This document shows, piece by piece, positions 11,373 to 24,200 of a stretch of DNA of 64,000 bases. Source of the stretch: Neodontobutis hainanensis (Eukaryota > Chordata > Actinopteri > Gobiiformes > Odontobutidae); contig JALDNG010000022.1 in the NCBI GenBank assembly GCA_024349245.1, forward strand, positions 1,506,001 to 1,570,000. The letters are read 5' to 3'. The notes under the pieces are model-generated. The model did no database searches. It saw only the letters and a program-made list of their open reading frames with translations, and was not told the origin of the DNA. A program made the translations under genes and the position numbers. The first letter of the stretch is position 1. Each line of letters begins with the position of its first letter.

Positions 11373-14100
11373 CTTACTCAAGGCCCTTTTAAGGTGTTCC
11401 ATGAGAGAGGCTTGGTAAAAAGCAACTTCAGCCGCCTGGCTCAAAAACTGCGGCCACCGTGATCTCATTATAGTACTGTTGCCGATGCATAGGTTATGTC
11501 AGAGCAAGTCTGCAGCAACTCGGGACCCAAAACTAACTGGCATGCAGGCCTGACTCATTTTCAACGTACCCAGAATGTGGATGCTGTTCCCAAAGGAGTG
11601 TTAAGCCTCTTCAAAGGCTCACTCCTTCCACAACCATTTTTATAAAAATGTTTAAATGTCTTGTAAGAGATTTCCCTGACTTTATTTGTGGCTATGTATT
11701 TATAATGCGGTGTAGCCCAATAAGTGGTAACATAAGGCTTTGTAGAATTTTTTTTTTAAATGAATAGTGCTGCATAATTTCTATGCAACCCCAAACAGAT
11801 TTTGCCACAGGCCATGTTAAGGGGGTTAATAAGAGAAACAGTCAATGGAAAATAACCTCTGCACAAACTTGCAGCACCCATAGGAATAGCATTCATTACC
11901 TGAGAGAATTATGTATGTGGAACAGGAAAGTTTTGTGTAAATTCTTCATGGCTCATCATCTGGCAGTAAACAACTGAGCAACTAACTATATATTCTTTAA
12001 GAAGGGGCTCTTTTGTTATTCCAAATGTAGTATTTTAGTGGAGAGAAGTTGTTTTTAAGGCCTGTTTGTAAAAGGCAGACCATTTAAGGGTATCTTAAAT
12101 GTATCTGGTACATACTAACAAAAAGGAGTCCACCAATTTGATTAAATACAAATTTAGGGACATTCTTTAAAAGCTCCTTAACCAATTAGTCTTGAATACT
12201 GTCTTATGATATATATATATATATATATAGAAAGACATCGAGCCTTGTAGGCTCCCCTATGCCCCCATATTCAGTGTGCTAAGCGCTGTGACGTCAGCAG
12301 AACCTCACGCCCCCTGGTCCCAAAACACAAACAAAAGCTCGCTGCTCTGAGCGCTGGGCTGCAAGGCACTAGTGTGACTCCATCTATGGCAAAAACTAGG
12401 GACATGAGTTTTTCATTAGTTTTTGTAAAGGATTTATTTATTTGCCAAAAGATGCTTCCCCTGATTCCAGGCTTTCCTAAACCATGATAGAGGCAGTTGG
12501 CTCAGTTTGAACAGCCCCTCCTGTCGCTCCTCACTCTCACAAACCCTCTTTTTTTCTCCTCACATGTCTCTCTTACACTTGCACACTCCACCAATATTTA
12601 TGTGTGTTTTAGTTCTATTTTGGTCTCTTGTTTGCTCTGCCTTTTTCAGCTGTTTTACTGTGTATGCAGTAACAATGGGGTATAGGTGATTTCCCATGCT
12701 CCACTGTTTGACGTGCAGACACTTTGCAGCTTCATAGCAGCAGCCAATGGGGCTCATCCCCTTTTCTGTAAATGTGATAGACCAAGAACAGGCGAGCTGC
12801 TCACAAACAGACAGTTTCTTGCTTCCGGGTTTTGCTAAAATAAAAAGCACTCTAAAAAGTTGTACACAATTTTAACTTTACATAAATGACTGCTTTTACA
12901 ACATAATTTATGGGATAAAACAATTTGAACTCAAATACAAACAAAAATAAGTTAGGTCCAGGCTCTTTAACATTGCATTTTATATCATGGTTGTCAAACA
13001 TTAAATTATCTATAACTCCCTATAACATAACTTATTTTATTTATTTATTTTTATTAAGCATTTTTATATTGAGGCTTTTTTGGCTTTTGATGATGCAGCT
13101 CGTGTTGGGGTTTTTGCTAAGTGGACTCCAATTGCAGAGGCTGAGCCAGGAATACAGTTCAACAGTTTATTGGAAAACAAAAACTTGAGCAGGCAGAGGA
13201 GGCAGGGAGCTGGCTGGCAGGAGGGCACAAGGCCACACATGTGCTCTGCTGAAAAAAAAAGAAAAAGAAGGAAACAAAGAAAAGGGAGGAGAGAACACAA
13301 ACCAAAACACAAACCTCACAGTTCGGCCACTTTGAAGCCTGTTCCAAAAAAAATTGCAATTAAATCTCCTTTGATTATCCTTGTCATGCACCTTGTTTCT
13401 TTAAGTTCATCAATCATGGTTCAGATATTCCTGTCTGTAAATGTTGATACTTAATGGAGAGCCTCTTGATCTAAACATTGAATTATCAAACTTTAGATGA
13501 CAAGATTTGTGCCAAGAAGCAGAATGTGAAGCAAAATTGCTAGCAGTTTCATCAATCCCAAAATAGAATTTAGTTGGAAGATTGTCAATCGCCCTAAATT
13601 TGTTTAACATTTAAGAAATGATCTGTAGGCATCAGATTTATCACCACTTGTCCCAGTTGTGTGCAAGGGACACCTCAGGGGTTCAGGGGGGTCTTTCTGG
13701 CAAATAACACATAGAGCCCATCAGCTCCATGCTGAAGTTTCAGAAACTAATGTTATACGCATAAAAGACAAAACCAAGATTTCCTAACATTTGAGATTTT
13801 TGTTGCCTTTTGAATGATTCCGTCTCTTTTATACAGGCCACGCCAGGCTAGAGGAGAAAAGAGGAGTGGAGGAATCCAGCGTGCATGTGAAGAGTTGCTA
13901 CGGTAACCACCAGGCCACTGAAGGCACTTTCAAAATAAAGGTACAACAAGAATGAAAAGTAGAATAGGCTACTAAAGAACAGGATACATTTTGATGACAG
14001 TTTAAGACCGTCTATTAATACGAGTCAACGGTGATTTGTGTAGTCCACAAGAAACCCCACTGTATGTTAATGAATAATAGGCTATGTGCTTTACCTGGTC
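11373..14100. other. intergenic DNA between the foldback element and ttc39c
   Basis: No gene recognised. Contains an (AT)n run at about 12210-12228, a GC-richer patch at 12240-12400, sequence at 12670-12850 with the look of an old interspersed repeat, and a lysine-rich open frame at 13080-13454 caused by an A-rich stretch. None has splice or family support. Confidence 0.45.
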
Positions 14101-14659
14101 GGCTCTCCAATTGGCTGTGGCCGGAGACAAAGTTGAGCGAGAGCCAATAGGAGCGCAGGGAGTTTGAGCGGTGATGCTGACTGGGCTTTGAGCAGCCTCT
14201 TGGAGCTGATCACTCTGTACGTTATGACGCCACTCGGTTTCATGAGCGGTACGTGAGTGGCGGAGACGGAGCATCCAGCTGCCCGCGTCTGTTATGTAAT
14301 GTGTCGACTGATGCACGTTTGAGGAGGCGAGGGCTGATGGCTGATGTGGAGGAGAGCCGCGGTGTAATGTCGTGAGTGAGCGTTGGGAGTGTGCCGTGTG
14401 CAGGGACGATGCTCTGCGTGCTTCGCTGCTGTGCAGTGTATTGAGCTCGTCTGGGCATCACTGGCCTCTCCCTGAGGTGCACAGACGTCTGGAGGCTGCG
14501 GAGCTGCTCTTTGCAGCCATAGGTGCGTCTCGGTTCAAATCCGTTTCTCTAGCAGTGGAAATAGCCCAATGCGGCTTGGTTTCAGGCTAGAAACAGGATT
14601 ATATTGTATTCATCTGCGCCCACATAACAGTCAGCAGCCTCAGAGCTGTGGTACACACA
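14100..14659 (+). promoter_or_regulatory. GC-rich promoter and 5' leader of ttc39c
   Basis: CpG-rich compared with the surroundings, directly upstream of the ttc39c start. An upstream open frame (14372-14590, 72 codons, MSERWECAVC start) ends 69 nt before the main ATG; if the transcript starts above 14372 it could dampen translation. A gtgcgt donor-like site at about 14522 leaves open a spliced leader. Transcription start not determined. Confidence 0.5.
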
Positions 14660-17600
14660 ATGGCGGGCCCCGAGCAGTCCCAGCAGCAGCAGCAGGTCGA
14701 AGAGAAGGCAGAGCCCATAGATGATGCTGAGATGGCCCTGCAAGGCATCAACATGCTGCTCAACAACGGATTTAAAGAGAGCGATGAGCTCTTCAGGAGA
14801 TACAGGTAATGCTTTTATTTATTTATTTTTATTAAACGCACAGTAGACGATTAAAAATATAGCGTCAACACCGTCTGTAACATCATAGCACTCTACAGTG
14901 CCACAGCCTACACGGGTTTATATTATCTGACTGTCATTGGTTAGAGAATGCCATTGATGACTACCATTTTATATCCCAAACTTTAAAAAAATCCGTCCAT
15001 CCGTTTCAACGGAGATACAGACATGGATAGGCTAATTACACTTAATTATCTTTAACTCTTCTTTGCTGTGTTCTTTTACAACACACACCAACAGGAATAA
15101 CATGTATTGTCACAGTTCACTTTTATAGAATATTCTTGATGATAATTCAAAGTGGTGTCTGATTCCATTACCATACACATGTCAGGACAGTGTGTCATTG
15201 GTAGAGGCAGAGAAGGTTGCTAAACTACAAAGCCTTGTGAAAGTCAAATAGGGAATGCTACAAATATATGTCCTGTTCCAACCTTCTTGGTCACCGGAGC
15301 AACAGGCATAATCCACATACCTTTTGGGTCCTAAGGATGGATGAACCTACTCCTGCGCCTCAACTGTCCCTGTTTCAGCCATATACTGTACAAAACGTCA
15401 TTCTTTTCACACAAGTGAATAAATACATTGTGAGATGTTATTCTTTTGCATGTTTTTATATATTTTTTGCTATTCTTCCTTTAGGACCCAGAGCCCACTG
15501 ATGAGCTTCGGGGCCAGCTTTGTCAGTTTCCTGGTGAGTTTTCTTTAAAACTTGACAAATTTAGAGCAGCACAATTCAAGCCTCGTGAATTTTTATTTAG
15601 AGCAAAGGTCACACATTATTGCCACCTGCTATAACCCAATCTGTCAAACCTCTTGGATGACTGTCACCACTGGCTTCCTCTGCCTTGCTTTTCTGCCCAT
15701 TAACATAATAGATGCATTCTCCCAACAACACCGAGTACATTACTGGGATTCTGGCTGCATCGCTAACAGACAGGAAGTCGGGTGGTCGTGCCGCCTGTGT
15801 CACACATACGCACACAGATGATGTCATAGCCTGTCCCCAGCTGCTCAATTGCCCTAAAGCCAGCGGGGGTGGTGACGTTTGCCCATCAGGACTTGGTGTT
15901 TTACTGGCACAGAGGGAGTGCACGGAGAGGTGCTTTGATCAAAGTACATTCTGAAAATTCAAAACACATTTGCATTCTATCTTATTTCTGTTAATATATT
16001 ATCACATTACTACAAGAGTTCTCTTCTGGTTTGCATTTTTCACTCCCGAGCACTGTCACTGTCTCCTTCTGTTCTTTGTGAGGCATAAAGAGCTGCTTGT
16101 TCTTGCGTTTCCTAATGCAATTATCTAACACCATGTTGTCTTATCACTACATGCTTATATCTGTCAGCTTATTACTGCAGATGTGTGCGGAAAAGAGGGA
16201 AAAAAAGCTCTTTGATGTGACTTGGAAGTTTACTTTAAATGCAGCCCTGAGATTACCTTTTACAATTCTCATTCTACTTTACTGACCTCTTTTCTAAATA
16301 TACATGCTTACTTTTGAACACATAAGTCAACCCTAGCAGTCAAATGTATGCTCACATAACACTAACTTAAACAGATCTTAAAATTAAAATGGACACAATT
16401 AAACTTTATTAATCCCCAAGGGGAAATTTAGTTGTTTGGTCTTGTTAAAGGGGCACTACATAACCTTTTAAGCTCAAATAATGTATTTATTTGCCCAAAT
16501 ATGAGTCAACCATAATTAGAAGACAAAGACCTTCTTTGTTAAAAACTCTTGTCTCTATGAGCTTGTAGGCTCATTTTATTGTGCAGCACTCGGGCCGGTT
16601 TTGCCGGGGAATCTACCAGGTGCGCTCTCCTGTGTTCAGCGCTGAATTACCAGTATAGCCGTCATTACAGCGAGTGAGATCAGCGAGCTTTGTACGAAGA
16701 TGGACTCTACCAGCAACAACAAACGACTGGTCTCGAGCACTGCTCAGACACCAACAGTGTCTGAGACTCCTCAAAAAATACAAAAACATAACATGTTTAA
16801 TTGAGCGAGGCACGGAGAGGAAAACAGAAGTGTGACTGAAGTAGGGGAAAAACAAGAGGGAACATAGGCAGAGCATTTGAGCCATGGAGAGAGCTATGGT
16901 CTACTTTGGGAATAAAAATGGACTGGATTAATACTTCATTTACAGTTTTATGTCAGTTCTTGTGTCGTTCTGTCCTGCTCATTGATCTCAGACAACCACT
17001 GGCTGCTCTCTGTTGTTCAAAAGCCCAGTGCAGGAGATGGTCCATGTTGTTATACTATATACCATCCACCCTATTAAATAAAGTCCTCAATCCTAATAAG
17101 GTCCTAATAAGGTATTTGATAGTTTTTTACTCTCCGTCACTTGCTTGACAGAACGCCATGATGACCTTCGAGGAGGAGAAGATGCAGACAGCATGTGACG
17201 ACCTGCGGACCACGGAGAAGCTGTGCGAGAGCGACAGCGCCGGAGTCATCGAGACAATTAGAAACAAGATCAAGAAGAGCGTGAGTCCTTAATTGAACTT
17301 TGTCAAATTGCAATTTTTGAACTAATAAACTTTCTAAATATAACACCTTGGAGAATTTGTGCATGTTTTGGCCTATGGTGGCGGTGGGTGGTAGTGTTTA
17401 TGTGCTTTACTGCTGTAATAATTCGCCCTTGAATTTTAATTACCTTTGCATAGATTTGCAAATGACCACAGCAGTTAAATGCAACCTGAAAATGGACATT
17501 AAAAGTGCTTGAACTGTTTAAAATTGCCCGTGAAAAAGTTATATTAACCTGCAAAAAAAGGTTGATGTTTCCTAATCCCACTGCCACAAGTGAGGATAAC

Positions 17601-20600
17601 CATTAGCTTATATTGTCAGTATTCTTACAGCAGTGAGCTCATGACAAACCCACTCTCAGATTGAATTAGCGGCTCTGTGAAATGGAAGCAGCAGTGCGGT
17701 TGTTCACAGATGTTCTGGAAACTCCTCTCTTTATCCTCTGGCTGCCTGCCACTGGGGAAACTCCAACGGTTGAAGGCCTTATTGAATCAGTATTTGTTTG
17801 TGTGTGCGTGTTACAGATGGACTCCCAAAGGTCGGGTGTTGTTGTGGTGGACCGCCTGCAGAGACAGATCATAGTGGCTGACTGTCAGGTCTATCTGGCC
17901 GTGCTCTCTTTTGTCAAGCAGGAATTGTCCGGTACACACATTTTCATTTCTAATTTTAATAAGCAGGTATGTACCTTTGTGGTTGACTTCAGTTGGTTGT
18001 GCCATTTACCTTATTTTACAGTTAGTATGCATATGCAAGATATACTAAGAATGTTGTGGGATTAATTTTGGGCCATGAGACAATAACTGGTATACTGCAA
18101 TTTCAGATCATCAATGTTCTTGTTCAATTTTCAATGTTCATTAATGTCCTTGTAATATCAGCTGATGAATCAAGAGCAGAAAGTAAAAAAAAAGCCCATT
18201 TATAAAATTGTTTAGTCAAACAGAAGCTGTATATCAATAGATATATTAATGTAATTCTCTAAATGTAATTTAAAGAATTAAAGCTATTCTAATTGGTGCT
18301 TGTCTAGGATGTACCCCGCCTCATGCTCAAAACCGCTGGGATAGGTTTCAGTCCAGCCCATGATGAACGGATAAGTGGTAGAATGAATGAATAATTAGAT
18401 CATTATCAGGATCAAGCAAAAGCGTTGTACCTTTTATGAAGGCTACAGTACAATTCACAATATGTGTTAGCCTTCTTGGATTTATTATATTTTGGACAAT
18501 AATAATGACATTTTGACCTGTGCCAGAATCATAATGACCTTTAACATACAATGAATTTGGTTTTAGCAGTTTTTGGTATTCTAGTCATAAATATACAAAA
18601 ACTAAACTACATTATAAACAATGATATAGTCAGTGTTTGAAAACGAGACAGTGACAAACTGCAAATGTAAAACTGAAACTACAAGGAGTACATATTAAGT
18701 ATTAATGATCCCCGTTAGATATACAGATTTTTAATAAAACCTTCAAATTCAAACGTTTTCAGAACTTGCCCTAAATTTCTCTTCTGTGACTTGAATGTTG
18801 TTCTAACTAACAGCATACATCAAAGGAGGCTGGATTCTGCGTAAGGCCTGGAAAATGTACAACAAGTGCCACAGTGACATCAGCCAGCTGCAGGAGGCCT
18901 GTCAGCAGAGCTCGCCAGTCCAGCAGGAGCCCATGTCAGCGGACAACGCCAACCACAACACCTCAGTGGAGAGCGGAGTGACGGCAGAGGCCCTGGACCG
19001 CCTCAAAGGCTCGGTCAGCTTTGGCTACGGCCTCTTCCACCTCTGCATCTCGATGGTCCCTCCTCACCTGCTGAAGATCATCAACCTCCTGGGTTTCCCC
19101 GGCGACCGTCTCCAGGGCTTGTCGTCCCTCATGTACGCAAGTGAGAGTAAGGACATGAAGGCACCTCTGGCAACGTAAGTGGGCTCAGCTGTGTGATTAG
19201 AGGAGAAAGGCTTAGTCAGGGGCTTGAAGTTGACCAATAGCCACAATAAAGAATAGCACAAGTGTTCTTATGTGTTGATGAGTCACCCGCTTGGCTTGGA
19301 CAATGTGTCCATTCATAATGAAAAATATCTGTCTCATTTGATTGATAATTTGTTTAGCTGTCACCACTATTGGGGACACCGTATGGAATACAAGACTAAA
19401 AAACAACAAAAATGGAAAAAAAAACAACAATAAAAGATCCATCAATTACACACCATTACAGTCTATTTACAGTTTTTTAAGTAAATGACTAGTTTACACA
19501 AGATAGATACATAGCAATATAGGATTACCAAAGTGTTTCAAGAAATCAAATATATTTGCCATGCCTTAAGTAGTATACTATATGGACTATGTATTTCCTT
19601 ACATTTCTTATCATTATCATTACCCTCTTTGGTCACAATGCAGTATAAACATTTTCTCAAAATGCTGTGACTTTTAAAATGTACATTCACCTACAACAAC
19701 ACACCTCAAATTAAATGAATAATTAATTAGGAAAATGCACTGTTACTAATTTACTGGAATTCTTTGGTTATGTTCTTCAGGTTGGCCCTCTTGTGGTACC
19801 ACACAGTGGTGCTGCCCTTCTTTGCTCTGGACGGCTCTGACACTCAAGCTGGCTCCTGGAGGCCAAAGCCATTCTGCAGAGAAAGTCTGTGGTTTACCCC
19901 AACTCTTCTCTTTTCATGTTCTTTCAAGGAAGAGTTCAACGGTTAGAGGTATATACAGCTCACGATTACTGTAGTATAAAGTATGATAAAAATCAGCATC
20001 TGTTCATGATACACAATGATTACTGTGATGTGTTATCATCCCTATTCATAGGTGAGAACTATAAGTCACATTTTGAATGAAATTGAGGTGTAGATAGGCT
20101 CTTAATGAGCTTTTTTACTACCACACATATCACTCAGTCTATCTCTTAGCATAGTCAATCAGTGCTGAGGCCCAAGTGCATATAGTTACTATATTTTTTA
20201 TATCAAAATGCCATGTATTATTAACTTATGTAAAATTAAAAAAAAAAAAAACAATCTCTTTAAGAGCTTGTATTAGCTGTTTAAGAGGGCTTTCATTTAG
20301 GAATAAAATTCTTACACACAGTTACATCAAAATATGGCCATGGTTTTGGTCTTAACTCCATTTCAGTTCATCTAGTCTTCTTGTGATGACCTATAAATCT
20401 GGTTTACTGAAAAATGTACCTGCGTCTGCGTCTAAAAAAATGTGTTTAGTGACCCTATTTCTATATATTACGTACCAGGAAGGAGAATGACCTTGATACA
20501 CCATCTCTCAAGCTAGCTGTTACCTGTCATTCATGCGCTCTCTTCCTTGTCCCCAGTGCCACATCAACAGTGCTTTGGCCAGTTTCCATGATGCATTAGA

Positions 20601-22393
20601 GCTGGCATCAGACCAAAGAGAGATCCAGCACGTGTGTCTGTATGAGATTGGTATGTGCTCTCTCCAATAATGTATTTCTTAAATAAATGGCTTTACAGTC
20701 ATGTCTGTCCGTTTTTCTCTCAGGATGGTGTAGCATGATTGAGTTGAACTTTGAGGATGCATACAGGGCGTTTGAGAGGCTAAAGAACGAGTCTCGCTGG
20801 TCTCAGTGCTACTATGCCTACTTGACTGGAGGTGAACCTGAGCAAAAAATATAAAAGCATAAAGCAGTTTGCCCATATGTTCTCATGTATAAAATGCTTT
20901 TTCCAGTGTGTCAGGGGGCATCTGGTGACCTGGATGGAGCCAATGGGGTCTTTAAAGATGTGCAGAAGCTGTTTAAAAGGAAGAACAACCAGATAGAACA
21001 GTTTGCTGTTAAAAGGGTCGGTCTTGCGCAACATTTCCACACATATTTTCTGTTTCTGTGTTTGACCTTCTGTGTTTGATTCTCTTCATGCAGGCTGAGA
21101 GATTAAGGAAAATGTCACCCACCAGAGAGCTGTGCATCCTGGGTGTGATCGAAGTGCTGTACCTGTGGAAAGCGCTGCCCAACTGCTCCTCCTCGAAGCT
21201 GCAGATAATGAATCAGGGTGAGCAGCGTCATTATGATTCATATTGTGTTTAACTTCTGCTGTTTTTAAGAAATAGATTTTGGCTTTTGTGATCATTTCTC
21301 TATGTGTCTGGACAGTGTTGCAGCGCGTGGATGACACTTCCTGTAGAGGCCTGAAACATCTGCTCCTGGGGTCCATTCACAAATGTCATGGGAATATAAG
21401 AGACGCTATTCAGGTATGGATGCGAAGTTGATGTAGAAAACCAAAAGCTCCATACTTCACAATTTGCATTTTGTCCCATTGCTAAAGAATCACTGTAACG
21501 GTTTACCTTATAAAAATGGATCTTGATCTAATGTGTGTTTTGACAGATTCCGCTTTATAACTTAACAGGACACGCTACTATCTAATTTGAAAACTTATCT
21601 GGCCAGAAACCACCTCATTTTAGAGTATAGCTTAAAGTAATAAAGATATTTATTAAAATGTGTCTCTTTTTGTTCTTTATCGGGTCTACAAACTGAAAAT
21701 GACAGTATTGCTTGTTGTTGTAAGTTGTAAAGTCTGCAGTACACATTGTTTATTTCTTGAGTATATGCTAATGGTATACTGCTTCAATCATTGTGTCCCC
21801 CTGGCTAGAAGTTCCTGGTACAAAATGATGTAATATTGGTTATTAGGAATAGGTTGAACCTTTGCCAACAGTTCAGTTAATGCTGATCTAGCAGAAGAGT
21901 GTTTACAGTTCAGTGCACACTACAGATGAAAACGACTAAAATAATGTACTCTTTAAATGCTACAGTAATATATGTCTGTCTCTATTCAGTCATTTCAGCT
22001 GGCGGCTAGAGATGAGTACGGCCGTCAGATCAACTCCTACATTCAGCCTTATTCTGTTTATGAGCTGGGATGTATCCTTCTAGGAAAACCAGAGGTCAGT
22101 GCCTCCTGTCAGCACATGCAGTCTTTTTCTGGCAGGAATGTGGATAAAGAATTAGCTCACCCAGTGTTTTATGTTGTGTCACATTACAGACTGTCGGAAA
22201 GGGGAGGTCATTTCTTCTCCAAGCCAAGGTAATTCTCTAGTTTGTCTGTTTTTGCACTGTATTTCAAAGTTACTGAATAAAACGCTTATTTAATAATTTG
22301 CAGGAGGATTTTACCGGCTACGACTTTGAGAACAGGCTTCACGTGCGCATCCATTCAGCCTTGGCCTCGATAAAAGACGTGGTGCCTCAGTGA
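14660..22393 (+). CDS. ttc39c: tetratricopeptide repeat protein 39C, 14 exons, one base missing in exon 6
   Basis: Member of the TTC39/IML2-like TPR family; its molecular role is poorly known. Exons: 14660-14805, 15485-15533, 17152-17280, 17817-17931, 18814-19174, 19781-19948, 20557-20650, 20724-20831, 20907-21016, 21094-21217, 21316-21413, 21990-22094, 22190-22228, 22304-22393. Family landmarks: GINMLLNNGFKESDELF, MMTFEEEKMQ, DRLQRQIIVADCQVYLAVLS, GYGLFHLCISMVPPHLLKII, SSLMYASESKDMKAPLAT, RLKNESRWSQCYYAYLT, and the end DFTGYDFENRLHVRIHSAL. Expected length 578 residues, close to the 583 I recall for human. Exon 6 is 168 nt, but the flanking phases need 169. The frame breaks at about 19852 after GSDTQAG and resumes one base over as LLEAKAILQRK. 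All other junctions keep frame, so an assembly error is as likely as a true mutation. The gene is followed in tandem by kif1a. Confidence 0.93.
16399..16441. repeat. short interspersed-repeat tail
   Basis: The segment containing tttattaatccccaagggg in ttc39c intron 2 resembles the tail of a common fish repeat. Too short to assign. Confidence 0.35.
16443..17060. repeat. interspersed repeat in ttc39c intron 2, shared with kif1a intron 2
   Basis: The end part (about 16948-17050) matches 33812-33910 closely, for example gttcttgtgtcgttctg, ctctgttgttcaaaagccc and agtgcaggRgatggtc in both. The start (taaaggggcactacataac) looks like the edge of a repeat unit. No coding capacity. Family unknown. Confidence 0.6.
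18300..18395 (+). repeat. 3' fragment of a teleost tRNA-like SINE
   Basis: Contains gtaccccgcctcatgctc, gctgggataggtttcagtcc and ggataagtggtagaatgaatga in order. This is the same tail as the fuller copy at 42193-42600. Lies in ttc39c intron 4. Confidence 0.75.
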
Positions 22394-24200
22394 CCTCAGT
22401 GAAGAGGAGCTACAGTGCAAAAGGCTCATGTTACACTCCCGGCTTCCTACACCGAGCCATTCACAGTTCTGGTTTGCAGATGTATCCATGTTGGCCATTA
22501 GTTAAAGGTTTAGGGCACATTTCTTTATTATCATCTCACATATCAACAAGCTGGTCATCTGTTAAATACAGAGGCAAGGATAAGTTTATTCAAGAGCTCA
22601 GCAAAGGAAAATAGATGAAAATACATGGATACATTTTACAGACTTCTCTTGTTAGTTAGCAGCTTATTCATTACTCTAATACCTACATTAACACAATCCT
22701 CAACCACTTTTAATTGCACAAAAGCAGGTGCCTACATAGATAAATTCTGATTAAAGTCATTACTACCATATTTTCCCATCCTTTGGGTTAAATTATAAAT
22801 TTCTGAGGACGTTGTTTGGTTGATTGTATGAGTACACATTTGAACACATTTAACTGAATTAGGCTACATGTAACTTTACATACACACCAGCCATTTCCTG
22901 CTAACCCTACAAAATAATTTCAAGTGGTTCCCAATCCTCAAATTATTCCTCTCAATTTTTACTTACATCCCAATGTATTAGCCAGAAGCATCTTCATTTA
23001 TGTATTTGAACATTTACTGAGACATTCTCTTTGCTCCAGTGAGTATTTCAGCACATATCACTGACATTTCAATACAAAAGCTGTGACATATAGAAGTCAC
23101 AGTCTTCTAAAGAGGTGATGACATTGTGAGGTTTATCAGTATAGAATTCATTAAATCCAAAATACATATGATGAAAGACACCATATCATCAGTAAAAGAT
23201 TGTAATGGATTTCACAGGTTATTCTTACACATAGTCACAAATTGCTTTTCTCTTCTTTATAAGTCAACTGCCTCTGAACCAATGTCAAACAACCATTTAT
23301 TTCCACAATAAAACAAAAAACATACATCCTGTAACCACTGGATTAGCCAATTTCAACATAAGAATTCGCTGTGGGTATTACCATTAACAGTGTTTGACTT
23401 CATTTATTAGAAGCATTACACTTTACAATGCACTATGGTGTTTTTATAAGAAAACACAGATCTGTGCACTATGCATGGTTGGACTGGGTACCTCTATGTC
23501 CATCCCTGCAAATACATAAGGGTATTACATCATAAGCCTACAGTACTGTACGTTGCCACTGACAGGCGCTGCTAAATGTATGCCTAATCGTTACTGACTT
23601 ATTTAATAGTGTGTTAGTGATTCAGACCTAAATAGCTTAAATAGTGACACATTCATTTATTTATTGCATCACTTTTTACAAATATCACACTTGAGACTTA
23701 CAGTTGTATAGACAGACATCTATTTCTGGTTCACAATTGGATAACATTTGCAACTTTTTGCACAATTTATAGCCTTTTTCGACACATATTTGCAATGTAC
23801 ATATGAAATATTGTGTGCAGGGTTTTGGCTTTTCATTGAGCTCTCTGATCACCAAGAGCAATATAGAATCTGGTTTTGTATCCAAACCCAAGAATGGCTT
23901 TTTTATGTTTACTCTTCATTATATTGCACATCTTTATGGGTATTTTTTTAATCACAGAAGTTATTCCCTGTAGCTGTGATGGTTGTGAATTGTAAATGTT
24001 AAAGATGGCCGCTGCAGCAGAGGTCAGTTGTGTGATGTCAGTAAGGTGTTTGCTATACTGATCCTTATGTCACTGAAACCTTTTCCCCCATTTCTATCAT
24101 GGAGCTTTTTTCCTTGTTTTGAAGTGAGGTAACATGTCAGGCTGACGGTGTTTTAATGTGTCACTGAACTCTACAATAAACAGCTCTCCAATCAAACATT
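22394..24200 (+). other. 3' untranslated region of ttc39c
   Basis: From the stop at 22391-22393 to about 20 nt past the AATAAA at 24175-24180. AT-rich, with no coding potential and no recognised repeat. The extent is inferred from the polyadenylation signal only; earlier signals may also be used. Confidence 0.6.
24175..24180 (+). terminator. polyadenylation signal of ttc39c
   Basis: AATAAA in ctctacaataaacagctc, followed by T-rich sequence. It is the best-placed signal before the intergenic region. Confidence 0.55.

Noticed and set aside
13064..13454. Overlapping open frames, lysine-rich on plus and serine/phenylalanine-rich on minus
   Set aside because: Caused by an A-rich purine stretch; no start context, splice sites or family match.
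15609..15954. Opposing open frames in ttc39c intron 2
   Set aside because: No splice sites in phase with ttc39c and no family match; ordinary intron sequence.
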